64,000 nt of DNA from Wandonia haliotis (lineage in GTDB: Bacteria; Bacteroidota; Bacteroidia; Flavobacteriales_D; Crocinitomicaceae). Where the stretch lies: contig NZ_BAAAFH010000011.1 of the NCBI RefSeq assembly GCF_039523435.1, forward strand, positions 558,001 through 622,000, in the 5' to 3' direction. Of the stretch, positions 17,002 to 25,198 are shown one piece after another (position 1 is the first letter of the stretch; the number at the start of each line of letters is the position of its first letter). A model generated the notes under the pieces. The model saw nothing but the letters and a program-made list of their open reading frames with translations, made no database searches and was not told the origin of the DNA. A program made the position numbers and the translations under genes.

Positions 17002-19916
17002 TGTACGCTTACAAACCATATCAGACACGTACGCGGGAGGAGGATAATTCCTGGGAAGAGCTCGCCGTACTGAGGAGAAGGGAGCAGCATGCCTTGGGGG
17101 ATCAAACAGACATTCTGGAACAGGAAACGGATGATGAAAAGAAAAAGGCAAACGAAAACTCCAGAGATGAAAAAACTCCTGGCTATGAAGAGAGATGGTT
17201 TACATTTAAGGTTCCTGTCTCACAAGATTTAGACGCTAAAGAATCACATATAAAGATATATAGTTTTGTCTATAAGGTTGCCGAATTTAGAGCAGAAGAA
17301 ATTCTAAAAGAGAAACTTAAAAATCATAATTCTCAGTCTTACTCAAGTCTATGGAAAGGCGGGAGCTTTACTGAATTTACTGAAGAAGATGTAAAAAGAG
17401 AGTATAAAGCGTTTAGCTTTAGCTATACAGACTTGCTTAAATATGCTAGTTATACAATAGAAGTAGATGAGAAAGGAGAAAAAGTAAAACCTGAAGGTTT
17501 TGATGAGAGAAGAAAATGGTTTGATTCGTTAGCTAATGGAACTCCACAACAACAAGAAACAAGAAGAAATATCTTTAGAAAAGCAGATCAAAGATTTAAG
17601 GAGGTTACGGGTAAGGATACTCCTAAAGATAATTCTGTTTTAATTGAATTGTATTGGGATTTGATAGATGAAGAAATTTTAAATCATTGGGAAGGAACAG
17701 ATGTAGAGTTTGGCGATCGAATTAAAATAGAAAATTATTGGGAAAGAAAACGAACCAATGAAATATGGAATAGCCTTAATGAGCAGCAACAAAAAGAGTA
17801 TGAAGCCTTTCTTGATAATGCTAATGCAACTGGAAATTATGGTTCTGCCACCTATGAAGAAAGCTTAAAGAGCTTCAAAAAGAACTATGACGATTGGTAT
17901 AAAATAGTAAATGAAATTTTAGAGAACAAGGAATCTAAAAGATTATTTGAGTTCATAAGAGATTATGGAACTCCTAATAGACTTCGGTTTATAAGTGCAT
18001 GGAAAAAGGTAAAGATTTTAAATCTCATTAGGGGATATGATTTACCAGGAAAACAAATGGTGGCTGAAAAGTTAATCAAAAGTATGGGACAACCTGAACT
18101 TGATGCATTCTTTGAAGCTCTCACAAAAGACAATTGTTACTGGTTCAAAGTTTTTGAAAAAAGCAGCGGGTCTTATGATTTTTCAGTTATTAAACTCATA
18201 GAAAAATTTCATGGTCTAGAAGTGATAAACACTTCCACTAGGAAAAAACTTCTATCCGAAATGACCAAAGAAATTCATGATGGAACAGGGTTAGGATCAG
18301 AACAAAATATAATCAAGGTATTAGAGTCTACTCCCGACTCAGATGCATATGAGATTATTGAACATCTTAAAAAGAATGACTCTCGCTTACTCAAAAGGCT
18401 TCAGGATGGTATGGATTGGAGTGGGTATGAACAATACTCTCATTTACTTATAGGACTTATGTTTAGTTCAATGACAGAAGGAGTTACTGAGGAAGATGCG
18501 ATTGACAAACAATTTCAAACATACTTAGGGTATGATTATGATACAGGGACGCAACTTGTTACCATACCCTATCTTAGACGTTCAGAATACGGTGTTAAAG
18601 GCTCTCGTGTAAAATACTCCGTTGATTTTAATGAAAAAGGTGAAATACAGTTTTCATACTACTGGAAGAGAGGAAGATGGAGTAATATATCTGGTAAAAC
18701 AGAACATAAATATACGTTTGATCCCTTTGAACCAATTCGAATAAAATTTCATCAGACAAGTGAAAATCTCAATAAATCCAAAGATGACATACTAGTTGTA
18801 CCTGCTATTTATTTACTCTATGTTGATAATCAGGATTTTTGGGAAACCGTCACCGAAGCATCCTTATTTGCATTGGATATTCTCGCTTTAGTAAGTGGTA
18901 CAAGCGCTGTATTTACTGCTACATCTACTATTGGAAAAGTCGTAGGAGCAGCAGAATTGTTATATGGTGTAAGTGATTTCCTCATACGCTTACATAGAAA
19001 TGATATTTATAAAATGGAGGGAGGGGAAGAATTTCTTCGGATATGGGATGCAACAACTGCTGTCGTTGGAATATATGGTTTAGCTCGTTTGGTGATAGCA
19101 TCACCAAAAATTCTTCGAAATCTAGGGGAAGCTTGGGGAAATTTCAAAGGGAAACAGCAATTGAAAAAGCAGAATAAGGCATTATACGAACAAATGCAAA
19201 AAGAGATTAATGCTTATGAAAATCAACTAAAAAATTACTATGATGATGTAAATAAAAATCAAGGTTTTGCTGAACAAGCTACTCCTGATGGAATGGTGAA
19301 ACAAAACACTCAAAAACCCAAATTGGAGAAGTTGGATGAGACAGTTGAAACTGCGGATGATTTAAAAAGAACAGATGTTGATAAATCGGAAAAAAGTGGT
19401 AAATTTGAGGAGAGTTCTTTGGATAATGTTAACACGGCGGGGATGTTTGGGAAATACTCAACAAAACTCGATGATGCCGTAACTGTATTACAAAAAGAAA
19501 GTTTGTTCGGAGACGATGCTTTAACTTTTTTAGATGCCGAGTATCGAACTGTACAGACTACAAAACAGGTAACTACATATAGAACATTTGGCGGAAATGC
19601 AAAAGTGGGTGGTACATTTGTTACTACAAAAACTGGCGCATCAAGAACTGAACTTGCCTTATTAGATGAATGGAATAATAGTATGCGTTTCGAAGCAACT
19701 ATCAATATTCCTTCAGGAACCAAGATGAATATTGGTAAAGTTGGTCCACAGACAAGTACTAATGGATTACAAACATTAGCGGGGGGTGGAGACCAAGTTA
19801 TTTTACCTTATCAATGGAATACACAATGGGTTTCGAAAATAGTAGATAAGAATACTGGAAAAATTTACAATTCAGTAAGTGAGTTTGCAGTAGATTTTCC
19901 AGCTTTAGTTAACTAG
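17001..19916 (+). CDS. Candidate eCIS effector/cargo, 971 aa, with ART/TNT-like NAD-processing tip
   Basis: Residues 1-70 are charged and probably disordered, suitable for an eCIS packaging leader. Residues 70-600 are a helical and mixed body I cannot classify. Residues about 610-715 are hydrophobic (SLFALDILALVSG, TTAVVGIYGLARLV). The tip, about residues 855-950, has TTYRTFGG, GGTFVTTKTG and IGKVGPQT...GGGDQVILP. An early Arg and a late GGGxQ recall TNT-type NAD glycohydrolases and ADP-ribosyltransferase-like polymorphic toxins; this is a motif-level guess. No HExxH DUF4157 domain was seen. The start overlaps the ATPase stop. Base composition drops sharply after about 17220 (hand-counted GC 58% at 17041-17100, 28% at 17221-17280), suggesting that most of the gene was acquired. 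Confidence 0.68.
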   Translation: MYAYKPYQTRTREEDNSWEELAVLRRREQHALGDQTDILEQETDDEKKKANENSRDEKTPGYEERWFTFKVPVSQDLDAKESHIKIYSFVYKVAEFRAEEILKEKLKNHNSQSYSSLWKGGSFTEFTEEDVKREYKAFSFSYTDLLKYASYTIEVDEKGEKVKPEGFDERRKWFDSLANGTPQQQETRRNIFRKADQRFKEVTGKDTPKDNSVLIELYWDLIDEEILNHWEGTDVEFGDRIKIENYWERKRTNEIWNSLNEQQQKEYEAFLDNANATGNYGSATYEESLKSFKKNYDDWYKIVNEILENKESKRLFEFIRDYGTPNRLRFISAWKKVKILNLIRGYDLPGKQMVAEKLIKSMGQPELDAFFEALTKDNCYWFKVFEKSSGSYDFSVIKLIEKFHGLEVINTSTRKKLLSEMTKEIHDGTGLGSEQNIIKVLESTPDSDAYEIIEHLKKNDSRLLKRLQDGMDWSGYEQYSHLLIGLMFSSMTEGVTEEDAIDKQFQTYLGYDYDTGTQLVTIPYLRRSEYGVKGSRVKYSVDFNEKGEIQFSYYWKRGRWSNISGKTEHKYTFDPFEPIRIKFHQTSENLNKSKDDILVVPAIYLLYVDNQDFWETVTEASLFALDILALVSGTSAVFTATSTIGKVVGAAELLYGVSDFLIRLHRNDIYKMEGGEEFLRIWDATTAVVGIYGLARLVIASPKILRNLGEAWGNFKGKQQLKKQNKALYEQMQKEINAYENQLKNYYDDVNKNQGFAEQATPDGMVKQNTQKPKLEKLDETVETADDLKRTDVDKSEKSGKFEESSLDNVNTAGMFGKYSTKLDDAVTVLQKESLFGDDALTFLDAEYRTVQTTKQVTTYRTFGGNAKVGGTFVTTKTGASRTELALLDEWNNSMRFEATINIPSGTKMNIGKVGPQTSTNGLQTLAGGGDQVILPYQWNTQWVSKIVDKNTGKIYNSVSEFAVDFPALVN

Positions 19917-20187
19917 ATTGTGCGGATAGCCTTTTGTAAATTGAATCAATTTTTACTAATGTTTCCAAGCCTAATTCTTTATTTTTAGTAGGGGCTTCCA
20001 TTAGTAAACGAATACATAAAAGCAGGTGTTTTTGAGCATCTGTTTTTTTATTTTCAAAAAGAAAGTTCAAGGCATCAATTAAGGATTTTCTAATTTGATG
20101 ATATGCAGAAAAATCTTCACTTGATATTATCAAGTCAACACTTTCAATTGCTTCTAATATTTCTATGTTGAATTTTTTAAAACTCAT
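19909..20187 (-). CDS. 92-aa helical protein in toxin cassette, possible immunity or regulator partner
   Basis: The product is short, all-helical by inspection (EILEAIESVDLIISSEDFSA, then KSLIDALNFLFENKK) and lacks signal peptide or membrane segments. Its ATG overlaps the stop of the upstream XRE regulator by 4 nt (ATGA at 20184-20187), so both are one operon. Its 3' end overlaps the 3' end of the 971-aa effector by 8 nt, convergently. Position suggests it travelled with the effector tip. It could be an immunity protein, an antitoxin-like partner, or an accessory of the regulator; sequence alone does not decide. Confidence 0.6.
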   Translation of the reverse strand: MSFKKFNIEILEAIESVDLIISSEDFSAYHQIRKSLIDALNFLFENKKTDAQKHLLLCIRLLMEAPTKNKELGLETLVKIDSIYKRLSAQSS

Positions 20188-20519
20188 CTCCCAAATGCCA
20201 ATTTAGTTCGTACATTTTGTAGTAATCCATCCAGTGTATATAGGATGTGTGCTTTATCTTCTATTGGTAGATTTTGAATTTCAACTACTCTTTGAATAAT
20301 AGAGTTATCTAATTCTATTTCAGTTTTCCCAGTGAGATAATCCAAAGAAACATCTAACGCATCGGCGAGTTTACTTGCAATGTCGATAGATGGTTTTATT
20401 TCATCACGTTCATACTTACCAATAATATCTCCATTGATACCAGATAGCTTTCCTAGTTCAGCCTGAGAGAGCTTTTTTTCTTTACGACAGAACGCCATTT
20501 TTTGTCCGAAACTCATCAT
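20184..20519 (-). CDS. XRE-family HTH transcriptional regulator
   Basis: The 111-aa protein has a Cro/C1-type HTH at residues about 7-62 (KMAFCRKEKKLSQAELGKLS, then GDIIGKYERDEIKPSIDIAS) followed by LADALDVSLDYLTGK, the standard XRE ending. A C-terminal helix (LPIEDKAHILYTLDGLLQNV) may mediate dimerisation. I recall closely similar regulators accompanying polymorphic-toxin genes in Flavobacteriia. It heads a two-gene operon with the 92-aa protein and is divergent from the second effector-like ORF, so it may repress that promoter region (20520-20640). Confidence 0.9.
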   Translation of the reverse strand: MMSFGQKMAFCRKEKKLSQAELGKLSGINGDIIGKYERDEIKPSIDIASKLADALDVSLDYLTGKTEIELDNSIIQRVVEIQNLPIEDKAHILYTLDGLLQNVRTKLAFGR

Positions 20520-20544
20520 AATTATTCAGTTTTTAGTACCAAAA

Positions 20545-22212
20545 ATGGTAATAAAGACAAAGTTAAAAGAATTATTGTTCATAAACAATTTGTATAATAC
20601 TTGTTTGATTCGGAATGATAACAAACAGTATTCACTCGCAACTATGCCTGCCGTTAATTTCGACATGGTGCTCAACGAAAGTTTCAAAAAGGATATGTGG
20701 GAACTGGTCGAAGTAGCAACTTTAATTATAGGTCTCATTCCCGTATTGAAAGTAGGAGTTTCTGCTTTAGTAAAAACCATATCGGCAATTGACGTTGCAA
20801 TTATGGCAGCTGCTATTATTGTTGACCGCAATAAAGATTCACTTCCTGGTTGGTTCAGAGAGTCCTTCGGCTATATCGAAACAGCCTCTATCGGCTTAAT
20901 TCTGGTGGGAAATCCCAGACATTTATTAAAAGCTGAACAGCAACTGGCTAAGTTAGATGGACACATTGCTAATTTATCAAAAGCACAACGGGCTATTCCT
21001 GGGCTTGAAAACGCTTTGTTTGCACTAAAGGAAACTCTGGAGGGACAAATCAATTTCGGTAAACGGGTAGCAAAATCTGATGAAAGTACCTTGAGAAAAC
21101 TCATTACTGAGGTTTCTGAAAGCACCATGGATGGAGCAAAAAAGAGAGAATTACTGGAAGCACTGAACGAGCAATTGCGCACAGTGACCAAAAAGGCAGT
21201 TTCAGTATTAGACGAAGCAGCATACAGACAAAAACAGATTTCAGATGCGTTGATTAATCAGGGACAGGAAGCGGTGAACATAACAAAGAAAGCTGACATG
21301 ACTGCTCCTGTGATCACCAAAACAGAAAAAACCGGAGAAGCAATACTAGATGGAAACAGTATCATTCTGAAATCAGCAGATGGAGCTGATATTGCCCGAC
21401 CGTTGTTTCGCTCAACAGACGAAGCATTAGCCTGGCTGGAATACAGCAAAAAAAGCCGTTTTTCTGATGCACGCCATATTGATGAACTCGAACCGAAAAT
21501 GCATCCGTGGTTCTTTGACGAAAGTGGAAAAAAACTTTTACCGGAATCCCACCCACATTTATATGACGGAGAAAGACCTTTATCACTGGAAGAATTGTTT
21601 GGGAAAGAGGGAAAACTTAAACAAAAACAGTTTGATGAACTGACAAATAATTCTAATGTTCTTTCACCTGAAAAAAAAGGTATTAATGAAAATATAGAAA
21701 ATTTATCTGCAATGAGCGAAAAAGAGGCCGAAGAAATATTTAGTGAGCTAAACAAAAATTCTCCTAATAAACTGACACCTAATACTCGCGAACATAAGGC
21801 TCAGCGATGGCATGAGTATAAAGAAAGAAAGGGAAGCGAGGCTTGGAGTTACGAGCGTTGGTCAAAGCAGTATGATGCAAACATGAAAAATTATACCTTT
21901 GGAACAGGAAGAGAAGCAGAATATAGACTGCATTATGGAGGAAAAAAGGAATTATATAAAACTCCTTTTACATATAGAGATTTAGATTCTGTAAACCATG
22001 AGACTAAAGAGATTTTTGAAATCAAAACAGGCAAAGAGTATCTCACGACTGAGGGGGATTTGCCCAATACAGATAGAATACTCAAAGACTCATGGTTCGT
22101 AGATCAGGGATATAAGGTGACTTGGATACTTGAAGAAGGTGGATCAGCACCTTTATTAGAGGCTCTTAAAGAGGCAGGAATTGAAGTATTAATTGGAAGA
22201 CAAATACCATAG
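20545..22212 (+). CDS. Effector-like protein with PD-(D/E)XK nuclease-like tip; 5'-truncated or displaced
   Basis: The 555-aa frame has an N-terminal part (from about residue 30: MPAVNFDMVL...MWELVEVATLIIGLIPVL) that aligns by eye with residues 598-680 of the 971-aa effector (VPAIYLLYVD...FWETVTEASLFALD). It therefore looks like the rear half of an effector of the same kind. After the RPLSLEELFG junction (about residue 345) composition falls and the tip begins: EAEYRLHYGG, RDLDSV (about 477), IFEIKTGKEYL (about 489) and YKVTWILEEGG with LKEAGIEVLIG. The D...ExK plus GYxVxW pattern fits restriction-endonuclease-fold polymorphic toxins. True start uncertain: ATG 20545 or ATG 20644. It may be a silent donor cassette or an expressed DNase. 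Confidence 0.65.
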   Translation: MVIKTKLKELLFINNLYNTCLIRNDNKQYSLATMPAVNFDMVLNESFKKDMWELVEVATLIIGLIPVLKVGVSALVKTISAIDVAIMAAAIIVDRNKDSLPGWFRESFGYIETASIGLILVGNPRHLLKAEQQLAKLDGHIANLSKAQRAIPGLENALFALKETLEGQINFGKRVAKSDESTLRKLITEVSESTMDGAKKRELLEALNEQLRTVTKKAVSVLDEAAYRQKQISDALINQGQEAVNITKKADMTAPVITKTEKTGEAILDGNSIILKSADGADIARPLFRSTDEALAWLEYSKKSRFSDARHIDELEPKMHPWFFDESGKKLLPESHPHLYDGERPLSLEELFGKEGKLKQKQFDELTNNSNVLSPEKKGINENIENLSAMSEKEAEEIFSELNKNSPNKLTPNTREHKAQRWHEYKERKGSEAWSYERWSKQYDANMKNYTFGTGREAEYRLHYGGKKELYKTPFTYRDLDSVNHETKEIFEIKTGKEYLTTEGDLPNTDRILKDSWFVDQGYKVTWILEEGGSAPLLEALKEAGIEVLIGRQIP

Positions 22213-22215
22213 CAA

Positions 22216-22668
22216 ATGAAAAATATAGAGAAAGCTCAGGCAAAATTTGATGAATTCATTCTTGAAATGGATGATGCTTTGGAAGCACTAGTCAATTTCG
22301 TTGAATCATTAAACGATAATATGTTACTACCCCTTGATTATTCTTGGGATTCTTTGGATCGAATTGAGAGCCTGCTTGCCTTGTACTTTGACGATAAAAT
22401 TATTATTGAAATATCAGAAGATAAATTCATTACACGTATTGCTAGATATTTGGGAGAAACTCTACGTAAAAGAATGGGAGGAGTGTGGAAACTTTGCGAA
22501 GACCCTAAAGATTTTGCATTCGGTTTACCAACTCTAGGAGAGATAAAAAATATGAATCCTCAATATGCTTACAATCCATTTGACACAATTGAAACTTATA
22601 AAATCAGACGAGTCAAAGGATTAATTAGGCGTGCTGTTTTTTCACATACTAAATATACAATAAAATAA
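22216..22668 (+). CDS. Probable immunity protein for the nuclease-like tip, 150 aa
   Basis: The gene starts 3 nt after the nuclease-tip stop and shares its very AT-rich composition (hand-counted GC 22% at 22381-22440). The 150-aa product is acidic and helical at the N-terminus (FDEFILEMDDALEALVNFVE) with a mixed middle and basic C-terminus; no signal peptide. The arrangement of toxin tip followed immediately by a small cytosolic acidic protein is standard for polymorphic-toxin immunity genes. I do not recognise the specific immunity family. Function is inferred from context. Confidence 0.62.
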   Translation: MKNIEKAQAKFDEFILEMDDALEALVNFVESLNDNMLLPLDYSWDSLDRIESLLALYFDDKIIIEISEDKFITRIARYLGETLRKRMGGVWKLCEDPKDFAFGLPTLGEIKNMNPQYAYNPFDTIETYKIRRVKGLIRRAVFSHTKYTIK

Positions 22669-22691
22669 CAAACAATATTACTCTTTTTTAG

Positions 22692-23243
22692 ACTGAACCT
22701 TATTTCTTTGATGAAAACAGGCCTCTATCACTGGGCGAATTATTTGGAACAGGTGGAAAACTTGTTGCAGACAACAGTGCGCTGATAAAACATACCAATG
22801 AGTTTCCTATCCTTACCCAGCGAATCCGGCAAGGATTACCGGAAGAAATAAGCAGTAAATTACATAGCTGGCCAAAAGAGAAGCTTGCCATTCTGGAAGA
22901 AAAATTAAGTAAACCTCATTACGCAGGATTGTTTGATGACATGAGCAGCCCTGCATTATTCAAGGTTCTTGATGAAGTACTGGAACATCCTGAGCAGCTG
23001 TACAGCATTATAAAAGGTTCTGACGAGCTAACGGCTGTGATAGAGCGTTTTGCCCGAAGTCGTTTCTTTACCGAATTCATGGAAAAAGGAAGGGAGTTTG
23101 AACAGGCAATTACCAAATTAGCGGACGAAGCAGATCCTGATTTCCTTTCCGAAATAGCCCAAAAAGCCGGCACTTCAGCCGATGAACTGGCTGCTTACAC
23201 ACACCTTTCTCAAGTACAGGTTTCTTTATTACCGGCTGGGTAA
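22692..23243 (+). pseudogene. Orphan effector tail fragment lacking a start
   Basis: An open frame without ATG start runs from after the TAG at 22689-22691 to the TAA at 23241-23243. It opens TEPYFFDENRPLSLGELFG, matching the DGERPLSLEELFG junction inside the preceding effector. By hand alignment 22713-22763 and 21568-21618 share 39 of 51 bases. After the junction it continues with a helical tail (RIRQGLPEEISSKLHSWPKE; LPAG at the end) and recovers the higher GC of the host region. It is best read as the ancestral C-terminus displaced when the nuclease tip and its neighbour were inserted. A TTG at 22929 could start a 104-aa peptide, but that is less convincing. Confidence 0.62.
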
Positions 23244-23361
23244 ACTTCCCCGTTTTTGTAGCCTCCCTAAAAATCAGACAGTTTAAAAATTAGTTAAATT
23301 ATCCCCACCCAATCAACAAGACCGGACTTTAGCAAAAAATGGTGAATTATACTTCTCCTAC

Positions 23362-24876
23362 CTACCTCAAAATAACTCTGCTTTTACGAGATCCTTTCTT
23401 TCCGTTGTCGTCATAGGTTTCAATTTTATGTTCCAACCATTTTACAAAAGGAAGACAGTGTAAACTGATATAATGGAATTCTCCCAGCTCTTCTTTTAGT
23501 ACCTGTTGCAATTCCAGCAGTTCATTCTTATCTCTTTTCACTCCTGAAATGGTTTTCAGAACAACGTTTAGCTTTAGAGACACATTTTTCAGGTAATTCG
23601 GTTCGTCCTCAATCTCATTCAGGTTTCGGATATACCGGTTGACATAGCGTCTGAAAGAATCTATATTTACATCATACGGCGTATCTTTCAGGTTCTGGTT
23701 AATCAGAAATTTCAGAATTGGAATATAATAACGCATAATCCCCATTCCGTTGCGGTAAGTATTAAACCGCAAGAGTTGCTTGTCTGCTTCATTAAACTCT
23801 CCTGAAAGGTACATTCCTAATAGCTTATAATACTGAATTCTTCGTCGAAGGTCAATACTTGACTCGAACAAGTTATGTTGCCCTACTCTCTCGAGAAGTT
23901 CAAGCACCTCTCCTACTCTACCCGATAAGAAAAGTAATCGCAACACCAGATCAACTTCAAATGGTTGTGACTGAATCCGGTTAAAGAAAGTCTTTGAAAA
24001 GATTACATGATCGTCCGGAAGATGTAATTGTATGTTTCCATTCCTAAACTCCTCCAGATAACTTCCAATAGCATCCAACAATAAGAATTCATCGGAAAAT
24101 TCATTTGCCACCAACAGATCATCCTTGGCCTGCAAGAGACGAATCTGATCCAGATGAAACTGGCAGGGGCTATTATCCTGTTTAATTAAACTCAGAATAA
24201 ACGAACCGGCGTGTAGATAAAATCCCACTGTGACTTCATTAGACTCTACATAGTACTTATAAATTGAGAGCCGCATACTTTCTAGCCTTTCCAATAAACC
24301 TTCATTCAGTTCATTCATCAGAAAATAGCGCTTACAACTCAAATGAAACAACTTGGCTTCTGTAACATACAACGAAATTCTATGTACTTCCCCCAAGCGT
24401 TCCGTTAATTCAATCGGGCAGATATCCATATAAAAATTCTCGCACTTGACACGTCCCAATATGATTTGGTTTAAATGCAGGTGCTTTAACCGTGCTGTTT
24501 CTTCCAGATAGTCAAAACGGGCGAGAATCATATCTTTCCCATAATCGTTTTCGATGAGCGTTTTTAATTGCTTTACCGAATCAATTGTTGAAGATACACG
24601 GGTAAGCGAATGCCCCGGAGATTCTCTGGTATTTATAATCGATAGAACGTCCTCCTGCAGACGTTTCACCAACTTTCTGAAATTTTCTTTAGCATTCGGA
24701 GAATCCTTATACAACAGATTTATCGTTTCTATCTTTTTTGGTCTTCCCCGTTTTAATAAAACATCCAGTAATTCATATTTCTTGCGAGATCTTCCCCTTC
24801 CGGAAGCTAATTTTCCTTCCAGTAAACTTATTTCCCTTGAATTTAAATTCTCCAGTAATCTTTTCAGTTGGTTCAT
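23362..24876 (-). CDS. Conserved-looking unknown protein, 504 aa, helical, with AT-hook-like motif
   Basis: I do not recognise the function. The 504-aa protein is almost entirely helical and rich in Leu, Arg and Glu, with no signal peptide or membrane span. Near the N-terminus are two basic patches, ASGRGRSRKK (about residue 25) and LLKRGRPKKIE (about 42); the second resembles an AT-hook core (RGRPKK). Then FRKLVKRLQEDVLSI suggests a helical domain. TPR-like helices could fill the rest. Its stop faces the orphan tail, 118 nt away, and its promoter is divergent from the HD gene. It may be chromosomal backbone bordering the accessory eCIS region. Confidence 0.7.
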   Translation of the reverse strand: MNQLKRLLENLNSREISLLEGKLASGRGRSRKKYELLDVLLKRGRPKKIETINLLYKDSPNAKENFRKLVKRLQEDVLSIINTRESPGHSLTRVSSTIDSVKQLKTLIENDYGKDMILARFDYLEETARLKHLHLNQIILGRVKCENFYMDICPIELTERLGEVHRISLYVTEAKLFHLSCKRYFLMNELNEGLLERLESMRLSIYKYYVESNEVTVGFYLHAGSFILSLIKQDNSPCQFHLDQIRLLQAKDDLLVANEFSDEFLLLDAIGSYLEEFRNGNIQLHLPDDHVIFSKTFFNRIQSQPFEVDLVLRLLFLSGRVGEVLELLERVGQHNLFESSIDLRRRIQYYKLLGMYLSGEFNEADKQLLRFNTYRNGMGIMRYYIPILKFLINQNLKDTPYDVNIDSFRRYVNRYIRNLNEIEDEPNYLKNVSLKLNVVLKTISGVKRDKNELLELQQVLKEELGEFHYISLHCLPFVKWLEHKIETYDDNGKKGSRKSRVILR

Positions 24877-25198
24877 GTGTGTTCAAATTGTAAAGGCGTT
24901 TTAAAGGTTAAAATTTTGGATCAATAATCCTTAAAATCCTAACGAAAAATAGTTTCTTTTATTTAGGTTAAAGCGGTTTATGTAACAGAAAACGGAATTT
25001 TAACTAAAAAATTCACTCAGTCGTTAGATTTAACAGTTTTTATGTTTTTTTTATTCATCTATTTCCTGCTTACTTATAATGAAACAAACAAAATTAGTTA
25101 CACAAAAAGTCGTGTTTCACATTTCAAAACATTGGATTCCTAAATACATTTATTTCTCGCTTTTATCGATACGTTTCAATTTTCATTAGCTTTAATCC
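24877..25198. other. Divergent intergenic gap, 322 bp
   Basis: AT-rich gap between the 504-aa gene (minus) and the HD-domain gene (plus). It must hold both promoters. TAGCTTTA at 25187-25194 resembles a TAnnTTTG -7 box only 4 nt before the HD gene ATG, which would imply a nearly leaderless mRNA; this is weak. No ORF, RNA fold or repeat stands out. Confidence 0.4.

Noticed and set aside
19310..19723. 137-aa minus-strand ORF inside the effector
   Set aside because: Antisense shadow of the effector tip; hydrophobic codon bias typical of reverse frames and no family match.
17001..19916. DUF4157-type (eCIS core domain) metallopeptidase in the effector
   Set aside because: No HExxH motif was found in the 971-aa product.
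22929..23243. Independent 104-aa gene starting with TTG
   Set aside because: The same frame is open further upstream and matches the effector junction, so a displaced tail fragment explains it better.
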